Assembly (NCBI RefSeq): GCF_004005565.1
Contig: NZ_SADD01000003.1
Span: 248,001 to 312,000 of the forward strand
Length of the DNA stretch: 64,000 bases
Origin: Lujinxingia sediminis
GTDB lineage: Bacteria > Myxococcota_A > Bradymonadia > Bradymonadales > Bradymonadaceae
Direction of reading: 5' to 3'
Positions 29,102-38,350 of the stretch are shown here, in pieces. Within the stretch, counting starts at the first letter, position 1; each line of letters starts with the position of its first letter. The translations under genes and the position numbers were made by a program. A model generated the notes under the pieces. That model searched no databases. It was not told the DNA's origin and saw only the letters and a list, made by a program, of their open reading frames with translations.

Positions 29102-29119
29102 CTTGACTCACCGGTCAAG
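29102..29119. promoter_or_regulatory. Candidate TetR operator
   Basis: The inverted repeat CTTGAC-6 nt-GTCAAG sits between the divergent TetR gene and the Cys-rich/efflux genes. Half-site length and spacing fit a TetR dimer site, and the TTGAC half could also overlap a -35 element. Visible symmetry; function inferred. Confidence 0.5.
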
Positions 29120-29388
29120 TGCCAGCTGAGGAAGAGAGCGCGGCCAGCCGGGGGCGCTATCCTGAGCGTGGGGTAAGGTGTCGCATACTGAGGGGCATCC
29201 AGAGGCCCTTCGCCCGAGGCTTCGGGGCACGCCGGCAGGCGGCTGGTCACCCTCCGGCCAGACACCACGGGCATAATACGGCCCCCGGCGCGGTTCCGAA
29301 CCCGGGGTTGCCCCGCGTCGGGCGGCTCCCTATGATGCTCGCACGAGTTGGATGTGCTTTTTGCGCCCACGCACCGAAGCGACTGACG

Positions 29389-29826
29389 ATGATTCAGGCC
29401 ACCTCACAACCTGCGTACGCGATGATCGCGTGGAAGTTGATGGCAGCATTCTGCCTGACCCTTCTCTGCGCGCTGGTGGTGGCAGCCCCCTCGGAGGTGA
29501 GCGCGTGTGTGCCGCCTTCGATGCAGCTGTCGTCGGACGCGGGTGAGGTCGGGTCCGCCGAGGACGTCGAGGATGATCACGACATCATCGGGCGACCGAA
29601 GCACGTCGAACATGAAGCCTGCTGTCCGGGAGAGATGGAGAGCGGGCAATGCGCCGCCGACTGCGACTACTGCGGTTGCTGCGGCCATATGGTGGGCAAC
29701 GCCGCCTGGAGCTTTCGACTCCAGCGCGTACCCGTCCTCATCGAGGGGGTGAGCACCCTCGCCCGCGATGGGGAGGGCCACAGCATGAGGCTCTTTAAGC
29801 CTCCCCGTACGCTCATCCGAGCGTAG
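29389..29826 (+). CDS. Small secreted Cys-rich protein, putative metal binder
   Basis: 145 aa from the ATG at 29389; longer starts exist but lack coding character. A hydrophobic segment at residues ~12-38 (KLMAAFCLTLLCALVVAAPSEVSA) is a signal peptide or anchor. The mature part is acidic/His-containing (DVEDDHD, KHVEHEACC) and has a dense cysteine cluster (EACCPGEMESGQC, CDYCGCCGHM), eight Cys in total. It precedes the efflux genes by 212 nt on the same strand, so a periplasmic metal-binding or chaperone role for the RND pump is a reasonable inference. I recognise no named family. Confidence 0.7.
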   Translation: MIQATSQPAYAMIAWKLMAAFCLTLLCALVVAAPSEVSACVPPSMQLSSDAGEVGSAEDVEDDHDIIGRPKHVEHEACCPGEMESGQCAADCDYCGCCGHMVGNAAWSFRLQRVPVLIEGVSTLARDGEGHSMRLFKPPRTLIRA

Positions 29827-30037
29827 GTTTTCGCCGCTTCTGGCGAACGTCGAAACGTCCAAACTTTTCGAAAACCAGGTGGTTCGGGGCGCGCTTGAGC
29901 GTGCTTGTCAGGGCTCGTGCCTCTTTTGCGCGGGTTCGGATAAGCAGCCCATGGAGCGCAGCCAGCGTCCGGTGAGGCATCGTTTAAGATGTCATCACGC
30001 GGCGAAAGGCGACCGGACCACCCCGGGAGAGAGCATC

Positions 30038-31351
30038 ATGCAACGACGACTCGCGGCTTATGCTGCGTGCGCCCTCTTTGCCTCTGCGGCTGCCTGGCCG
30101 CAGGCGGCCCGGGCGCAATCCCCCTCCGAGCTCCGACTGAGCTCGGTCATCGAACACGCACGCTGCACCGCACCGACCTTTCATAGCGCGTCGCTCGACA
30201 CCGAGGCCGCCCGCGGAGAGCTGCGCGCCGGCGAACGGGTCTTGAGCGAAGGGGTGGAGCTTGGCGTGAGCGCCGGCCCGCGCTTTTTGCCCGGCGACGC
30301 ATCAAGCCCCCAGGCCGATCTGGGCGTGGAGGTGGGCCTTCCCCTGGGGCGTCCGGGCGACCGGGCCCGACGCATCGAGGAGGGCGAAGCCAACCTGGAG
30401 CTGGCCCGCGCTCAGGCCGAACGCGCCGATCTGGAGGCCATCGCAGGCGCGCTGCTCCTCTACCGGGAGGCCGCCACCCGCAGCGCCACGCTCTCCCTGT
30501 CGGAACAACGTCTGGAGCTGACTCGCCGCTTATATGAGGTGGCCGCCGCCCGAGCCCAATCGGGAGAGTCCGGTACGTTGGAGGCCGAGCTGGCCGGCTT
30601 AAGGTATGAGCGCGAAGCGGCCGAGGTGGCCCGCCAGCGCGCCCGACTCAAGCGCCTGAACCACCGACTGGCCAACGTTCTGGGACGTGAGATGCCCGCT
30701 GAAGGTCGCGCCGATTCGGGCGATCCGACCCGCGCTGCGCTCCCCGATGTCGCGGAGCTGGAGCGTATCTATGAAGCGCTGCTGCACGCTCAGCCTCCCT
30801 CTCCCCGCGCCGCCGAGCTTCAGGCCCGGGCTCAGACCTTGCGCACGCAGGCTCGTACCCGAAAGGCCGAGCGCTGGCCCGGACTGCGCCTGGTCGTAGG
30901 CGCCGCACGCGAGGGCAGCGAGGCGCTGGTCGCCCACCTGGGACTGGGCTTTGCCTTTGGCTCTGGCGCCGAACGCCGCGCGCTCAGCGATGGGCTCAAC
31001 GCCGCGGCCACACGCGCGGAGTCGTTGGCGCAGGCCGAACTCGCCCGCACGCAGGAACGCGCGCAGGCCGCAGCCGAGCTGCTCAACTCCCTGCTCGAAC
31101 ACCACCGCCGCTGGGAAGAGGAGCTTCTGCCCCGCCACCTCACCCTGCGCGAGCGCTACCTTCGCGCCTACGAGAGTGGCGCCCTCCCCTTAAGCGAGAT
31201 CCTCACCCTGGAGCGCGAGCTCACCGAGGCCGAAGACGCCCGCGCCGCTCTCCTGGCCGACCTGCTCTCGGCCACCACCGAGGCCCTCGAACTTCTGAAC
31301 TTTCATCATCCCGACGCCCCCGGCGCCGAGGAGGTTATATGCGCACGCTGA
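30038..31351 (+). CDS. TolC/CusC-like outer membrane efflux channel
   Basis: 437 aa from the ATG at 30038 with GGAG upstream. Signal peptide at residues ~1-27 (ending AARAQ). The remainder is two long helical hairpins separated by short strands, as in the TolC/OEP fold: LELARAQAERADLEAIAGALLLYREAATRS and ARTQERAQAAAELLNSLLEHHRRWEEELLPRH, with VGVEVGLPLGRPGDR and LGLGFAFGSGAERRAL at the barrel segments. First of three overlapping or tightly spaced genes making a complete tripartite pump. Its last 13 nt overlap the adaptor gene, which contains its own ribosome-binding site. Confidence 0.85.
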   Translation: MQRRLAAYAACALFASAAAWPQAARAQSPSELRLSSVIEHARCTAPTFHSASLDTEAARGELRAGERVLSEGVELGVSAGPRFLPGDASSPQADLGVEVGLPLGRPGDRARRIEEGEANLELARAQAERADLEAIAGALLLYREAATRSATLSLSEQRLELTRRLYEVAAARAQSGESGTLEAELAGLRYEREAAEVARQRARLKRLNHRLANVLGREMPAEGRADSGDPTRAALPDVAELERIYEALLHAQPPSPRAAELQARAQTLRTQARTRKAERWPGLRLVVGAAREGSEALVAHLGLGFAFGSGAERRALSDGLNAAATRAESLAQAELARTQERAQAAAELLNSLLEHHRRWEEELLPRHLTLRERYLRAYESGALPLSEILTLERELTEAEDARAALLADLLSATTEALELLNFHHPDAPGAEEVICAR

Positions 31352-32934
31352 TTCTTTTCTTCATGCTCGCCACGCTCGTTGTCGTAAGCGGCTGCGAGCC
31401 TTCCAAATCTTCGACATCTTCCGAATCCGCCGAAAACGCGCACGATTCGCACGATCATGGCGAGGCCGCGTCGCACCCCATCACCGCCAACGCCAACGAC
31501 TGGTGCGGCGGACACGACATCCCCGAGTCCATGTGCACCAAATGCAACCCGGAGCTCATCGAAACATTCAAAGCCGCGGGTGACTGGTGTGAGGCCCATG
31601 GATTCCCCGAGTCCGCATGCCCGCAGTGCAACCCCGTCACGCCCCCTTCACGCAGCACCAGCACCAACGCTGGCCACGACCACGATCACGACCATGACCA
31701 CGGGAGCGACGCGCAGAGCGGTACCCATCTGGCCACCGCCCTTCCCGGCGACTGGTGTTCGGGCCACAACATCCCCGAGTCCAAATGCACCAAATGCAAC
31801 CCGGAACTCGCCGAGGGCTTTCAGGCCGAGGGCGACTGGTGCGCCGAGCACGGCTTTCCCGAGTCGGCCTGCCCCTACTGCAACCCGGTCGCCCCTCCCA
31901 CCGCCGGCGTGGTCTTGCACACCGCCGACCACGAAGACCTGGCCGGCCTTATCACCGCCCCGGCTCGCGCCGAAGGGCGCGGCGAGGGCCTGAGCGCCCC
32001 GGCGCGCTTCACGTTTAACGCCGACCGTGTGGCCGAAGTGCGTACGCTGCAGCCGGGCATCGTCCGCGAGATTCTCGTGCAGCCCGGTGAGCGTGTGGAG
32101 GCCGGCCAGGCGCTCATCAAGGTAGAAAGCGCCCAGGCCAGCGACCAGCAGGCCGAGCTTCTGGCCGCCCGCCAGGCCCTGCGCACCGCCGAGTCGCATC
32201 TGGAGCGCCAGCAGTCCCTGCGTGAGCAGGGCATCAACGGCCAACGCGACGTGGAGCTTGCCATGAGCGAGGCCGAGCGCGCCCGCGCGCGGGTGCGCAC
32301 CGCCCAGGCCGCTCTGCGCCTGAGCGGCTCGGTGGACGCCCGCGGCCAACTCACCCTGCGCTCTCCCATCGACGGTGAGGTCATCGCGCGCAACGTCATC
32401 GCCGGCAGCTACGCCTCGGCCGAGATGGCGCTGATGACGATCGCCGACCGCAGCGCCATGTGGGCCGAGGTCTATGTGCCCGCCTCGCAGAGCCGAGCGC
32501 TGGCGCTCGGCCAGCGCGTGCGGCTAAGCCCCGAGCAGGCACCCGAGGTGGAGGTCACAGGCCAGATCGCCCAGATCGACAGCCAGGTGGACCCGACCAC
32601 CGGCAACCTGCGCGTACGCCTGGAGCTCAACCCCGCGGATCTTCCCCTGCGCGACGGCCAACTCGCCAGCGCCACCATCGAGACCGGTCAGCCCACCCGC
32701 GCCATGCGCATCCCGCGCGAGGCGGTGCAACGCTTCAACGACCATCGCATCGTCTTTGTCCGCGAGCGTCAGGGCGTCTACCAGACTCGCCGGGTCGAGA
32801 TCGTGGCCTCGGAGCGCGACACCCTCTGGGTCAGCGGCGAACTGAGCCCCGATGAGCCGGTGATCACCACCGGCGCCTTCGTGCTTCTCACCGAGCTTCG
32901 CGCCGACGATATCGGCGTGGGCTGCACCCACTAA
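31339..32934 (+). CDS. RND periplasmic adaptor (CusB/CzcB type) with four Cys/His modules
   Basis: 531 aa lipoprotein (lipobox VVSGC near residue 19). GAGGAGG precedes the ATG inside the upstream gene. Residues ~54-185 carry four copies of a DWCxxH..PESxCxxCNP module (starting at 54, 82, 138 and 166), arranged as two duplicated pairs around a GHDHDHDHDHG histidine stretch. The rest is a standard membrane-fusion protein: VREILVQPGERVEAGQALIKVES (biotinyl-lipoyl half), a coiled coil (~250-320), LRSPIDGEVIARNV, and a beta-barrel/membrane-proximal part (VDPTTGNLRVRLEL). It links the RND pump to the channel; the modules could capture metal in the periplasm. Confidence 0.92.
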   Translation: MRTLILFFMLATLVVVSGCEPSKSSTSSESAENAHDSHDHGEAASHPITANANDWCGGHDIPESMCTKCNPELIETFKAAGDWCEAHGFPESACPQCNPVTPPSRSTSTNAGHDHDHDHDHGSDAQSGTHLATALPGDWCSGHNIPESKCTKCNPELAEGFQAEGDWCAEHGFPESACPYCNPVAPPTAGVVLHTADHEDLAGLITAPARAEGRGEGLSAPARFTFNADRVAEVRTLQPGIVREILVQPGERVEAGQALIKVESAQASDQQAELLAARQALRTAESHLERQQSLREQGINGQRDVELAMSEAERARARVRTAQAALRLSGSVDARGQLTLRSPIDGEVIARNVIAGSYASAEMALMTIADRSAMWAEVYVPASQSRALALGQRVRLSPEQAPEVEVTGQIAQIDSQVDPTTGNLRVRLELNPADLPLRDGQLASATIETGQPTRAMRIPREAVQRFNDHRIVFVRERQGVYQTRRVEIVASERDTLWVSGELSPDEPVITTGAFVLLTELRADDIGVGCTH

Positions 32935-32945
32935 AGGAGCGGCCT

Positions 32946-35900
32946 GTGCTGAAAAAACTTATCGACCTCTGCCTGACCCACCGCCCGGTGGTGCTCCTGC
33001 TCACGCTCATCGCGGTGGCGTTCGGAGCGCTGGCGCTGCGCGATCTTCCTTTTGATGCCTTTCCCGAAACCGCCCCGGCGCTGGTCAGCGTCAACACCAA
33101 CGCCGGGGGCCTCTCGGCCGAAGAGGTCGAGCTTCAGGTCACGCGCCCGCTGGAGCAAGCCGTCAGCGGCATGCCCGGCCTTGTGCACGTGCGCTCCATC
33201 TCGCGATTTGGATTCTCGCAGGTCACCGCCCTCTTCAACGAAGACGCCGACCTGCTGGAGAGCCGCCAGCTCGTCGCCGAACGCGTCGCCGCCGTCGAGC
33301 TCCCCGCCCACGTCGAGCGCCCCGCCCTCGGGCCTATCTCCAGTGGGCTCGGCGAGGTCTTTCAGTATGTGCTGGTAAGCCCTGGCCGTGAGTTGGGGGA
33401 GCTTCGGACGCTGCATGAATACAAGATTCGCCCGCGTCTCTTGAGCGTGCCCGGCGTCGCCGAGGTCAACACCTGGGGGGGCAAAGAGCCGCAGATCGAG
33501 GTCATCGTCGACCCGCTCACCCTCCAGGCCCGCGGCCTGACCCTCGACGACGTGGAGCAGGTGCTGCGCGACAACCACCTCAGCGTGGGCGGCGGGCTCA
33601 TCACCGAGTCGTCTGAATCGATGGTGGTCCACGGTCGCGGACGCCTCCGCTCCACAGAAGCCATCGCCAACCTCCCCATCACCACCGACGCCTCCGAGGG
33701 TGGCGCCAACCTTTTGCGCCTGGGCGACGTCGCCGACGTTCAGCGCGGCCACGCCATCCGCCGCGGCGCGATGACCGCCTTTGGCCAGGGCGAACACGTC
33801 ATGGGCCTGGCCTTTGCGCTGCCCGGCGAAAACACCCGCGAGATCGCCCGCTCCCTCGAAACGCGTCTCCATGAGGTGCAGGCCGACCTTCCCGACGACA
33901 TCGAGCTGCGCGTCGTCTACCAGCGCACCGAGCTCATCGATAACGTGCTCGACACCGTGCGCACCAACCTGCTGGAAGGCGCGCTCCTGGTCATCGCCAT
34001 CCTCTTTATGCTCATGGGCAACCTGCGCGCCGGGCTGATCGTGGCGCTGGCCATTCCCCTCTCGATGCTCTTTGCCTTCAACCTGATGCTGCAATTCGGC
34101 GTCGCCGGAAGCCTGATGAGCCTGGGCGCCATCGACTTTGGTCTGATCGTCGACAGCTCGGTCATCATGGTTGAGAACGCCGAGCGCCGCCTCTCGGAGG
34201 CCCCGGAGGGGGCCGACCGCCTTGAAGTCGTGCGCGACGCGGCCACCGAAGTGCGCCGCCCGACGCTCTTTGGCGAGCTGATCATCGCCAGCGTGTACCT
34301 GCCAATTCTGGCGCTCGAAGGTGTTGAAGGCGCCCTCTTTCGCCCGATGGCGCTGACCATGATCTTCGCCCTGGCCGGCTCCATGCTCCTCTCGCTCACG
34401 CTGACACCGGTGCTCGCGAGCTACGCGCTGACCCGCGGCGGCCACCGCAAAGAGCCCGCGCTGGCCCGGGGGCTCAAGCGCCTCTACGCCCCGATTCTGG
34501 AGCGCGCGCTCAACCACCGCTGGACGGTGGTGGCGCTCGGTGTCATCTGCATCCTGGGCGCCGGCGCCCTCTCCACCACCCTGGGCGCGCGCTTTATCCC
34601 GCGCCTCGATGAGATGGCCATCACCGCCAACACGGTGCGCCTGGCCGGCGTCTCCCTCGACGAGACGCTGCGCTACAGCGGCCGCCTTGAGCAGCGCCTG
34701 ATGGACGAATACCCCGACGAGATCCGCCACGTCTGGACCCGCACCGGCACTGGCGAGGTCGCCACCGACCCGATGGGCCTGGAGGTCAGCGACGTCTTTA
34801 TGACCCTGCACCCCCGCGAGCAGTGGACCCGCGTCACCACCCAGGACGAGCTCACCGAAGAGCTTCGCGTCTTCTTTGAAAACGTCCCGGGCATTCGCAC
34901 CACCCTCTCGCAACCCATTGAGCTGCGCGTCAACGAACTCAGCGCCGGGCTGCGCAGCGAGCTGGGCATCCGTCTCTTCGGCGACGACCTGGAGACGCTC
35001 CGCGACAAGGGTCAGGAGCTGATGACGGTGCTGGCCGGCGTCGAAGGCATCGCCAGCCTGAGCACCGAGCAGCTCCTCGGCCAGCACGTGGTCGACATCG
35101 AGGTCGATCACGTGCGCGCCGCCCGCGCGGGTTTGAGCGCCCGCGAGGTCTTGCAGGCCGTGGAGCTCATCGGCGGCCGCCCCCTTGGCGAGTTTTATGA
35201 AGGGGAGGTGCGCCAGCCTCTCGTGCTGCGCGTCGACAAGCGCCTGCGCGAGCAGCCCGAGCTTCTCGAAGATATGGTGCTCAAAGCCCCCACCGGCCCG
35301 GTGCGCCTTGGCGATCTGGCCACCATCACGGTGCGCCCCACGGCGTCTGCGCTCAACCGCGACTGGGGCCAGCGCCGCCTGCTCATCCAGGCCGAGCTGC
35401 AGACCGAGGACGTGATGAGCGTCGTCGAAGACGCACGCGTCGCGGTCGACAGGTATTTCAACGCCCCGCCCGGCTACCACGTCAGCTTCAGCGGGGAGTT
35501 TGAGAATTATGAGCGCGCCCAGAAACGCCTGATGGTGCTCATTCCCCTGACGCTTCTGCTGGTGCTCACGCTCCTCTACCTGACCTACGGACGTTTAAGC
35601 GACACGCTGCGGGTCTTCAGCGGCGTGCCCTTCGCCGCGGTCGGCGGGGTGCTGGCGCTCTGGCTGCGCGGGCTGCCCTTTAGCATCTCGGCAGCCGTGG
35701 GCTTTGTGGCGCTGATGGGCATCGCCGTGCTCGGCGACATCGTGCTCGTCTCCACCATTCGCCGCTACACCGCCGATGGCCTCCCCACCCTGGAGGCGGT
35801 ACGCCAGGCGGCGATGGTGCGCCTGCGCCCGGTCATCATGACGGGCCTCGTCGCAGCGGTTGGCTTCATTCCCATGGCGCTCAGCACGGGGGTGGGCGCC

Positions 35901-36023
35901 GAGGTGCAGCGCCCTCTGGCCACCGTGGTCATCGGCGGCGTGATCACCTCCACCCTCTCCACCCTCATTGTGCTGCCGGTGCTCTATCTCGTGTTTCAGT
36001 CGGCGCGCTCAAAACCGAGCTAA
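32946..36023 (+). CDS. HME-RND heavy-metal efflux pump (CzcA/CusA family)
   Basis: 1025 aa, right size for an RND pump with 12 membrane helices and two large periplasmic loops. GTG start preceded by AAAGGAG. N-terminal LPFDAFPETAPALVSVNT and the central DFGLIVDSSVIMVEN are typical of the heavy-metal-efflux branch: the DFG-x3-D-x6-EN arrangement in helix 4 is like CzcA, whose acidic residues carry protons, and unlike monovalent-ion CusA. A divalent substrate such as Zn, Co or Cd is therefore more likely than Cu/Ag, but this is inference. Last gene of the pump operon, followed by a strong terminator. Confidence 0.93.
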   Translation: MLKKLIDLCLTHRPVVLLLTLIAVAFGALALRDLPFDAFPETAPALVSVNTNAGGLSAEEVELQVTRPLEQAVSGMPGLVHVRSISRFGFSQVTALFNEDADLLESRQLVAERVAAVELPAHVERPALGPISSGLGEVFQYVLVSPGRELGELRTLHEYKIRPRLLSVPGVAEVNTWGGKEPQIEVIVDPLTLQARGLTLDDVEQVLRDNHLSVGGGLITESSESMVVHGRGRLRSTEAIANLPITTDASEGGANLLRLGDVADVQRGHAIRRGAMTAFGQGEHVMGLAFALPGENTREIARSLETRLHEVQADLPDDIELRVVYQRTELIDNVLDTVRTNLLEGALLVIAILFMLMGNLRAGLIVALAIPLSMLFAFNLMLQFGVAGSLMSLGAIDFGLIVDSSVIMVENAERRLSEAPEGADRLEVVRDAATEVRRPTLFGELIIASVYLPILALEGVEGALFRPMALTMIFALAGSMLLSLTLTPVLASYALTRGGHRKEPALARGLKRLYAPILERALNHRWTVVALGVICILGAGALSTTLGARFIPRLDEMAITANTVRLAGVSLDETLRYSGRLEQRLMDEYPDEIRHVWTRTGTGEVATDPMGLEVSDVFMTLHPREQWTRVTTQDELTEELRVFFENVPGIRTTLSQPIELRVNELSAGLRSELGIRLFGDDLETLRDKGQELMTVLAGVEGIASLSTEQLLGQHVVDIEVDHVRAARAGLSAREVLQAVELIGGRPLGEFYEGEVRQPLVLRVDKRLREQPELLEDMVLKAPTGPVRLGDLATITVRPTASALNRDWGQRRLLIQAELQTEDVMSVVEDARVAVDRYFNAPPGYHVSFSGEFENYERAQKRLMVLIPLTLLLVLTLLYLTYGRLSDTLRVFSGVPFAAVGGVLALWLRGLPFSISAAVGFVALMGIAVLGDIVLVSTIRRYTADGLPTLEAVRQAAMVRLRPVIMTGLVAAVGFIPMALSTGVGAEVQRPLATVVIGGVITSTLSTLIVLPVLYLVFQSARSKPS

Positions 36024-36054
36024 GCCCCCCTTGACTCCTCATATCCGCCCCCAC

Positions 36055-36089
36055 AAACGCCAGCTCGGAGCCCCGAGCTGGCGTTTTTT
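36055..36089 (+). terminator. Intrinsic terminator after the RND operon
   Basis: A 13-bp stem AACGCCAGCTCGG/CCGAGCTGGCGTT with a 4-nt loop is followed by TTTTTT. It ends the efflux operon 32 nt after its stop. Confidence 0.93.
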
Positions 36090-36115
36090 ATCAATACGTC
36101 CATCGACTCAGGCCC

Positions 36116-36640
36116 CTTAGGTGACGCACTGACCACCCGAGTCCGGCCACTCAGGCCCCTTAGCTGGCGCACTCACCACCCGAGTCCGGCAACTCAGACC
36201 CCTTAGCTCTCGTTCTCGACACCCAGATCCCCAACTCAGGCCCCCTGACCTCCCGTTCTCGACACCCAGATTCCCAACTCAGCCTCCTTAGCGCCGACTC
36301 TCGATACCCAGATCCCCAACTCAGCCCCCCTTAGTTCCGGCTCTCGACACCCAGAATGGCAACTCAGCCTCCTTAGCTGGCGCACTCACCACCCGAGTCC
36401 GGCGACTCAGGCCCCTTGGCTGCAGTTCTCGACACCCAGATCCCCAACTCAGCCTCCTTGGCGCCGACTCTCGACACCCAGATCCCCAACTCAGCCCCCC
36501 TTAGTTCCGGCTCTCGACACCCAGAATGGCAACTCAGCCTCCTTAGCTCGGGTTCTCGGCACCCGAGTCCGGCGACTCAGACCCCTTAGCTGCGCTTCTC
36601 GGCACCCAGATCCGCAACTCAGCCTCTTTAGCGCGCGTTC
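36116..36640. repeat. Intergenic tandem array, 42-43-nt period, about 12 units
   Basis: Units end in CTCAGnCCCCTTAG and alternate 43 and 42 nt. Two flavours occur, one with CACCCGAGTCCGGC, the other with CGACACCCAGATCCCC. Two adjacent units (beginning near 36292) recur almost exactly as a pair (near 36462), a higher-order duplication. No start-to-stop frame runs through it with coding character. It fills most of the gap between the RND terminator and the DUF1264 gene. Confidence 0.9.
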
Positions 36641-36774
36641 TATTCAGGTAAATCGACTCTTCCCCCTTAACTCCGCGAATTTATTGCACACGAAAAGGCG
36701 GTGGTTACAGGTTTGAACCCGCAGTCATATGTCTTTGATAGGGCGCAGCCACGCCGTTTCGCGTGCCCAAAAAC

Positions 36775-36879
36775 CCGAGTGCATCCAGGGCGACGCCTGG
36801 CAAGGAGGCAGGGATGAAGCTGTAGCAGCGCTACCGCGAATCCCTGACGACACAGCCAGCGTCGTCCCGGGGCGCTCGG
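36775..36879 (+). repeat. Interspersed 105-nt structured element, copy 1
   Basis: Begins CCGAGTGCATCCAGGGCGAC and ends CCGGGGCGCTCGG. Nested arms can pair throughout: ends (CCGAGTGC/GCGCTCGG), GCGACG/CGTCGT, CTGGC/GCCAG, CAGGGAT/ATCCCTG and a central GTAGC-AGC-GCTAC hairpin. It contains AAGGAGG followed by ATG AAG CTG TAG, a ribosome site with a three-codon minigene. It ends 39 nt before the DUF1264 start and would be in that gene's leader. Confidence 0.85.
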
Positions 36880-36918
36880 CATTTAACCCGACCATCCAAT
36901 TACTCTGGGAGGAGCTGA

Positions 36919-37854
<936 letters not shown>

Positions 37855-38237
37855 GTTTTTTGATGCGTTCTTCGCGACCCCCCCAACCCGAGCGCATCCA
37901 GAGCGACGCCTGGCACCCGAGCGCTGATCGAGATCGCGCTCGAACTCGTACTGGTAGCTCGTACTCGTGCTCGTACTCGTACTCGTGCTCGGACGCGCCC
38001 CACCAGCGGCTCTCACGAATCGCCCACATCGTGTCCCCCCCAAGCCCCACAACCACCCAACCACCCAACCACAACCCGCACACCCCCCAACCCGACGCGA
38101 ACCCGAAATCCCGAGCGCATCCAGCCGCTCTCACGAATCGCCCCACATCGCGAACCCCGGCGCTCCACAACCACCCAACCACCCAACCACCTATCCACAA
38201 CCCGCACGCCCCCCCAACCCGACGCAAACCCAAAGAT
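37855..38237. repeat. Duplicated block and hexamer run around element fragments
   Basis: Holds a CTCGTA/CTCGTG hexamer run (about 37935-37985) and two copies of a ~120-nt block (from ~38010 and ~38128) sharing CTCTCACGAATCGCC, CAACCACCCAACCACC and CAACCCGCAC. Each block ends in the head of the interspersed element: fragments CCGAGCGCATCCAG start at 37888 and 38111, and the full copy starts at 38238. No gene is supported here. Confidence 0.75.
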
Positions 38238-38342
38238 CCGAGCGCATCCAGGGCGACGCCTGACAAGGAGATAGGGATGAAGCTGTAGCAACGCTACCGC
38301 GAATCCCTATCGACGCCGTCAGCGTCGTCCTGGGGCGCTCGG
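38238..38342 (+). repeat. Interspersed 105-nt structured element, copy 2
   Basis: Same length and layout as copy 1: CCGAGCGC/GCGCTCGG, CCAGG/CCTGG, GCGACG/CGTCGT, CTGAC/GTCAG, AGGGAT/ATCCCT and GTAGC-AAC-GCTAC. Relative to copy 1, CTGGC/GCCAG has become CTGAC/GTCAG, a base-pair-preserving change. It again contains AAGGAG plus ATG AAG CTG TAG. It lies 8 nt beyond the nrdB stop, in the likely nrdAB 3' UTR in antisense orientation. Confidence 0.85.
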
Positions 38343-38350
38343 CACTCGGA

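Noticed and set aside
32931-35480. 849-codon frame antisense to the RND pump
   Set aside because: Shadow of the RND gene; His/Gln/Gly-rich with no recognisable motif.
36116-36640. CRISPR array
   Set aside because: The period is 42-43 nt without constant repeat plus unique spacers; all positions vary gradually, and no cas genes are present. The same holds for the arrays at 24.6 and 45.9 kb.
36709-36722. tRNA T-loop-like GGTTTGAACCC
   Set aside because: No acceptor, D-arm or anticodon stem can be drawn around it and no CCA end follows.
37860-38288. 142-codon plus-strand frame downstream of the DUF1264 gene
   Set aside because: It runs through duplicated blocks and element copies, with low-complexity His/Pro/Ser content.
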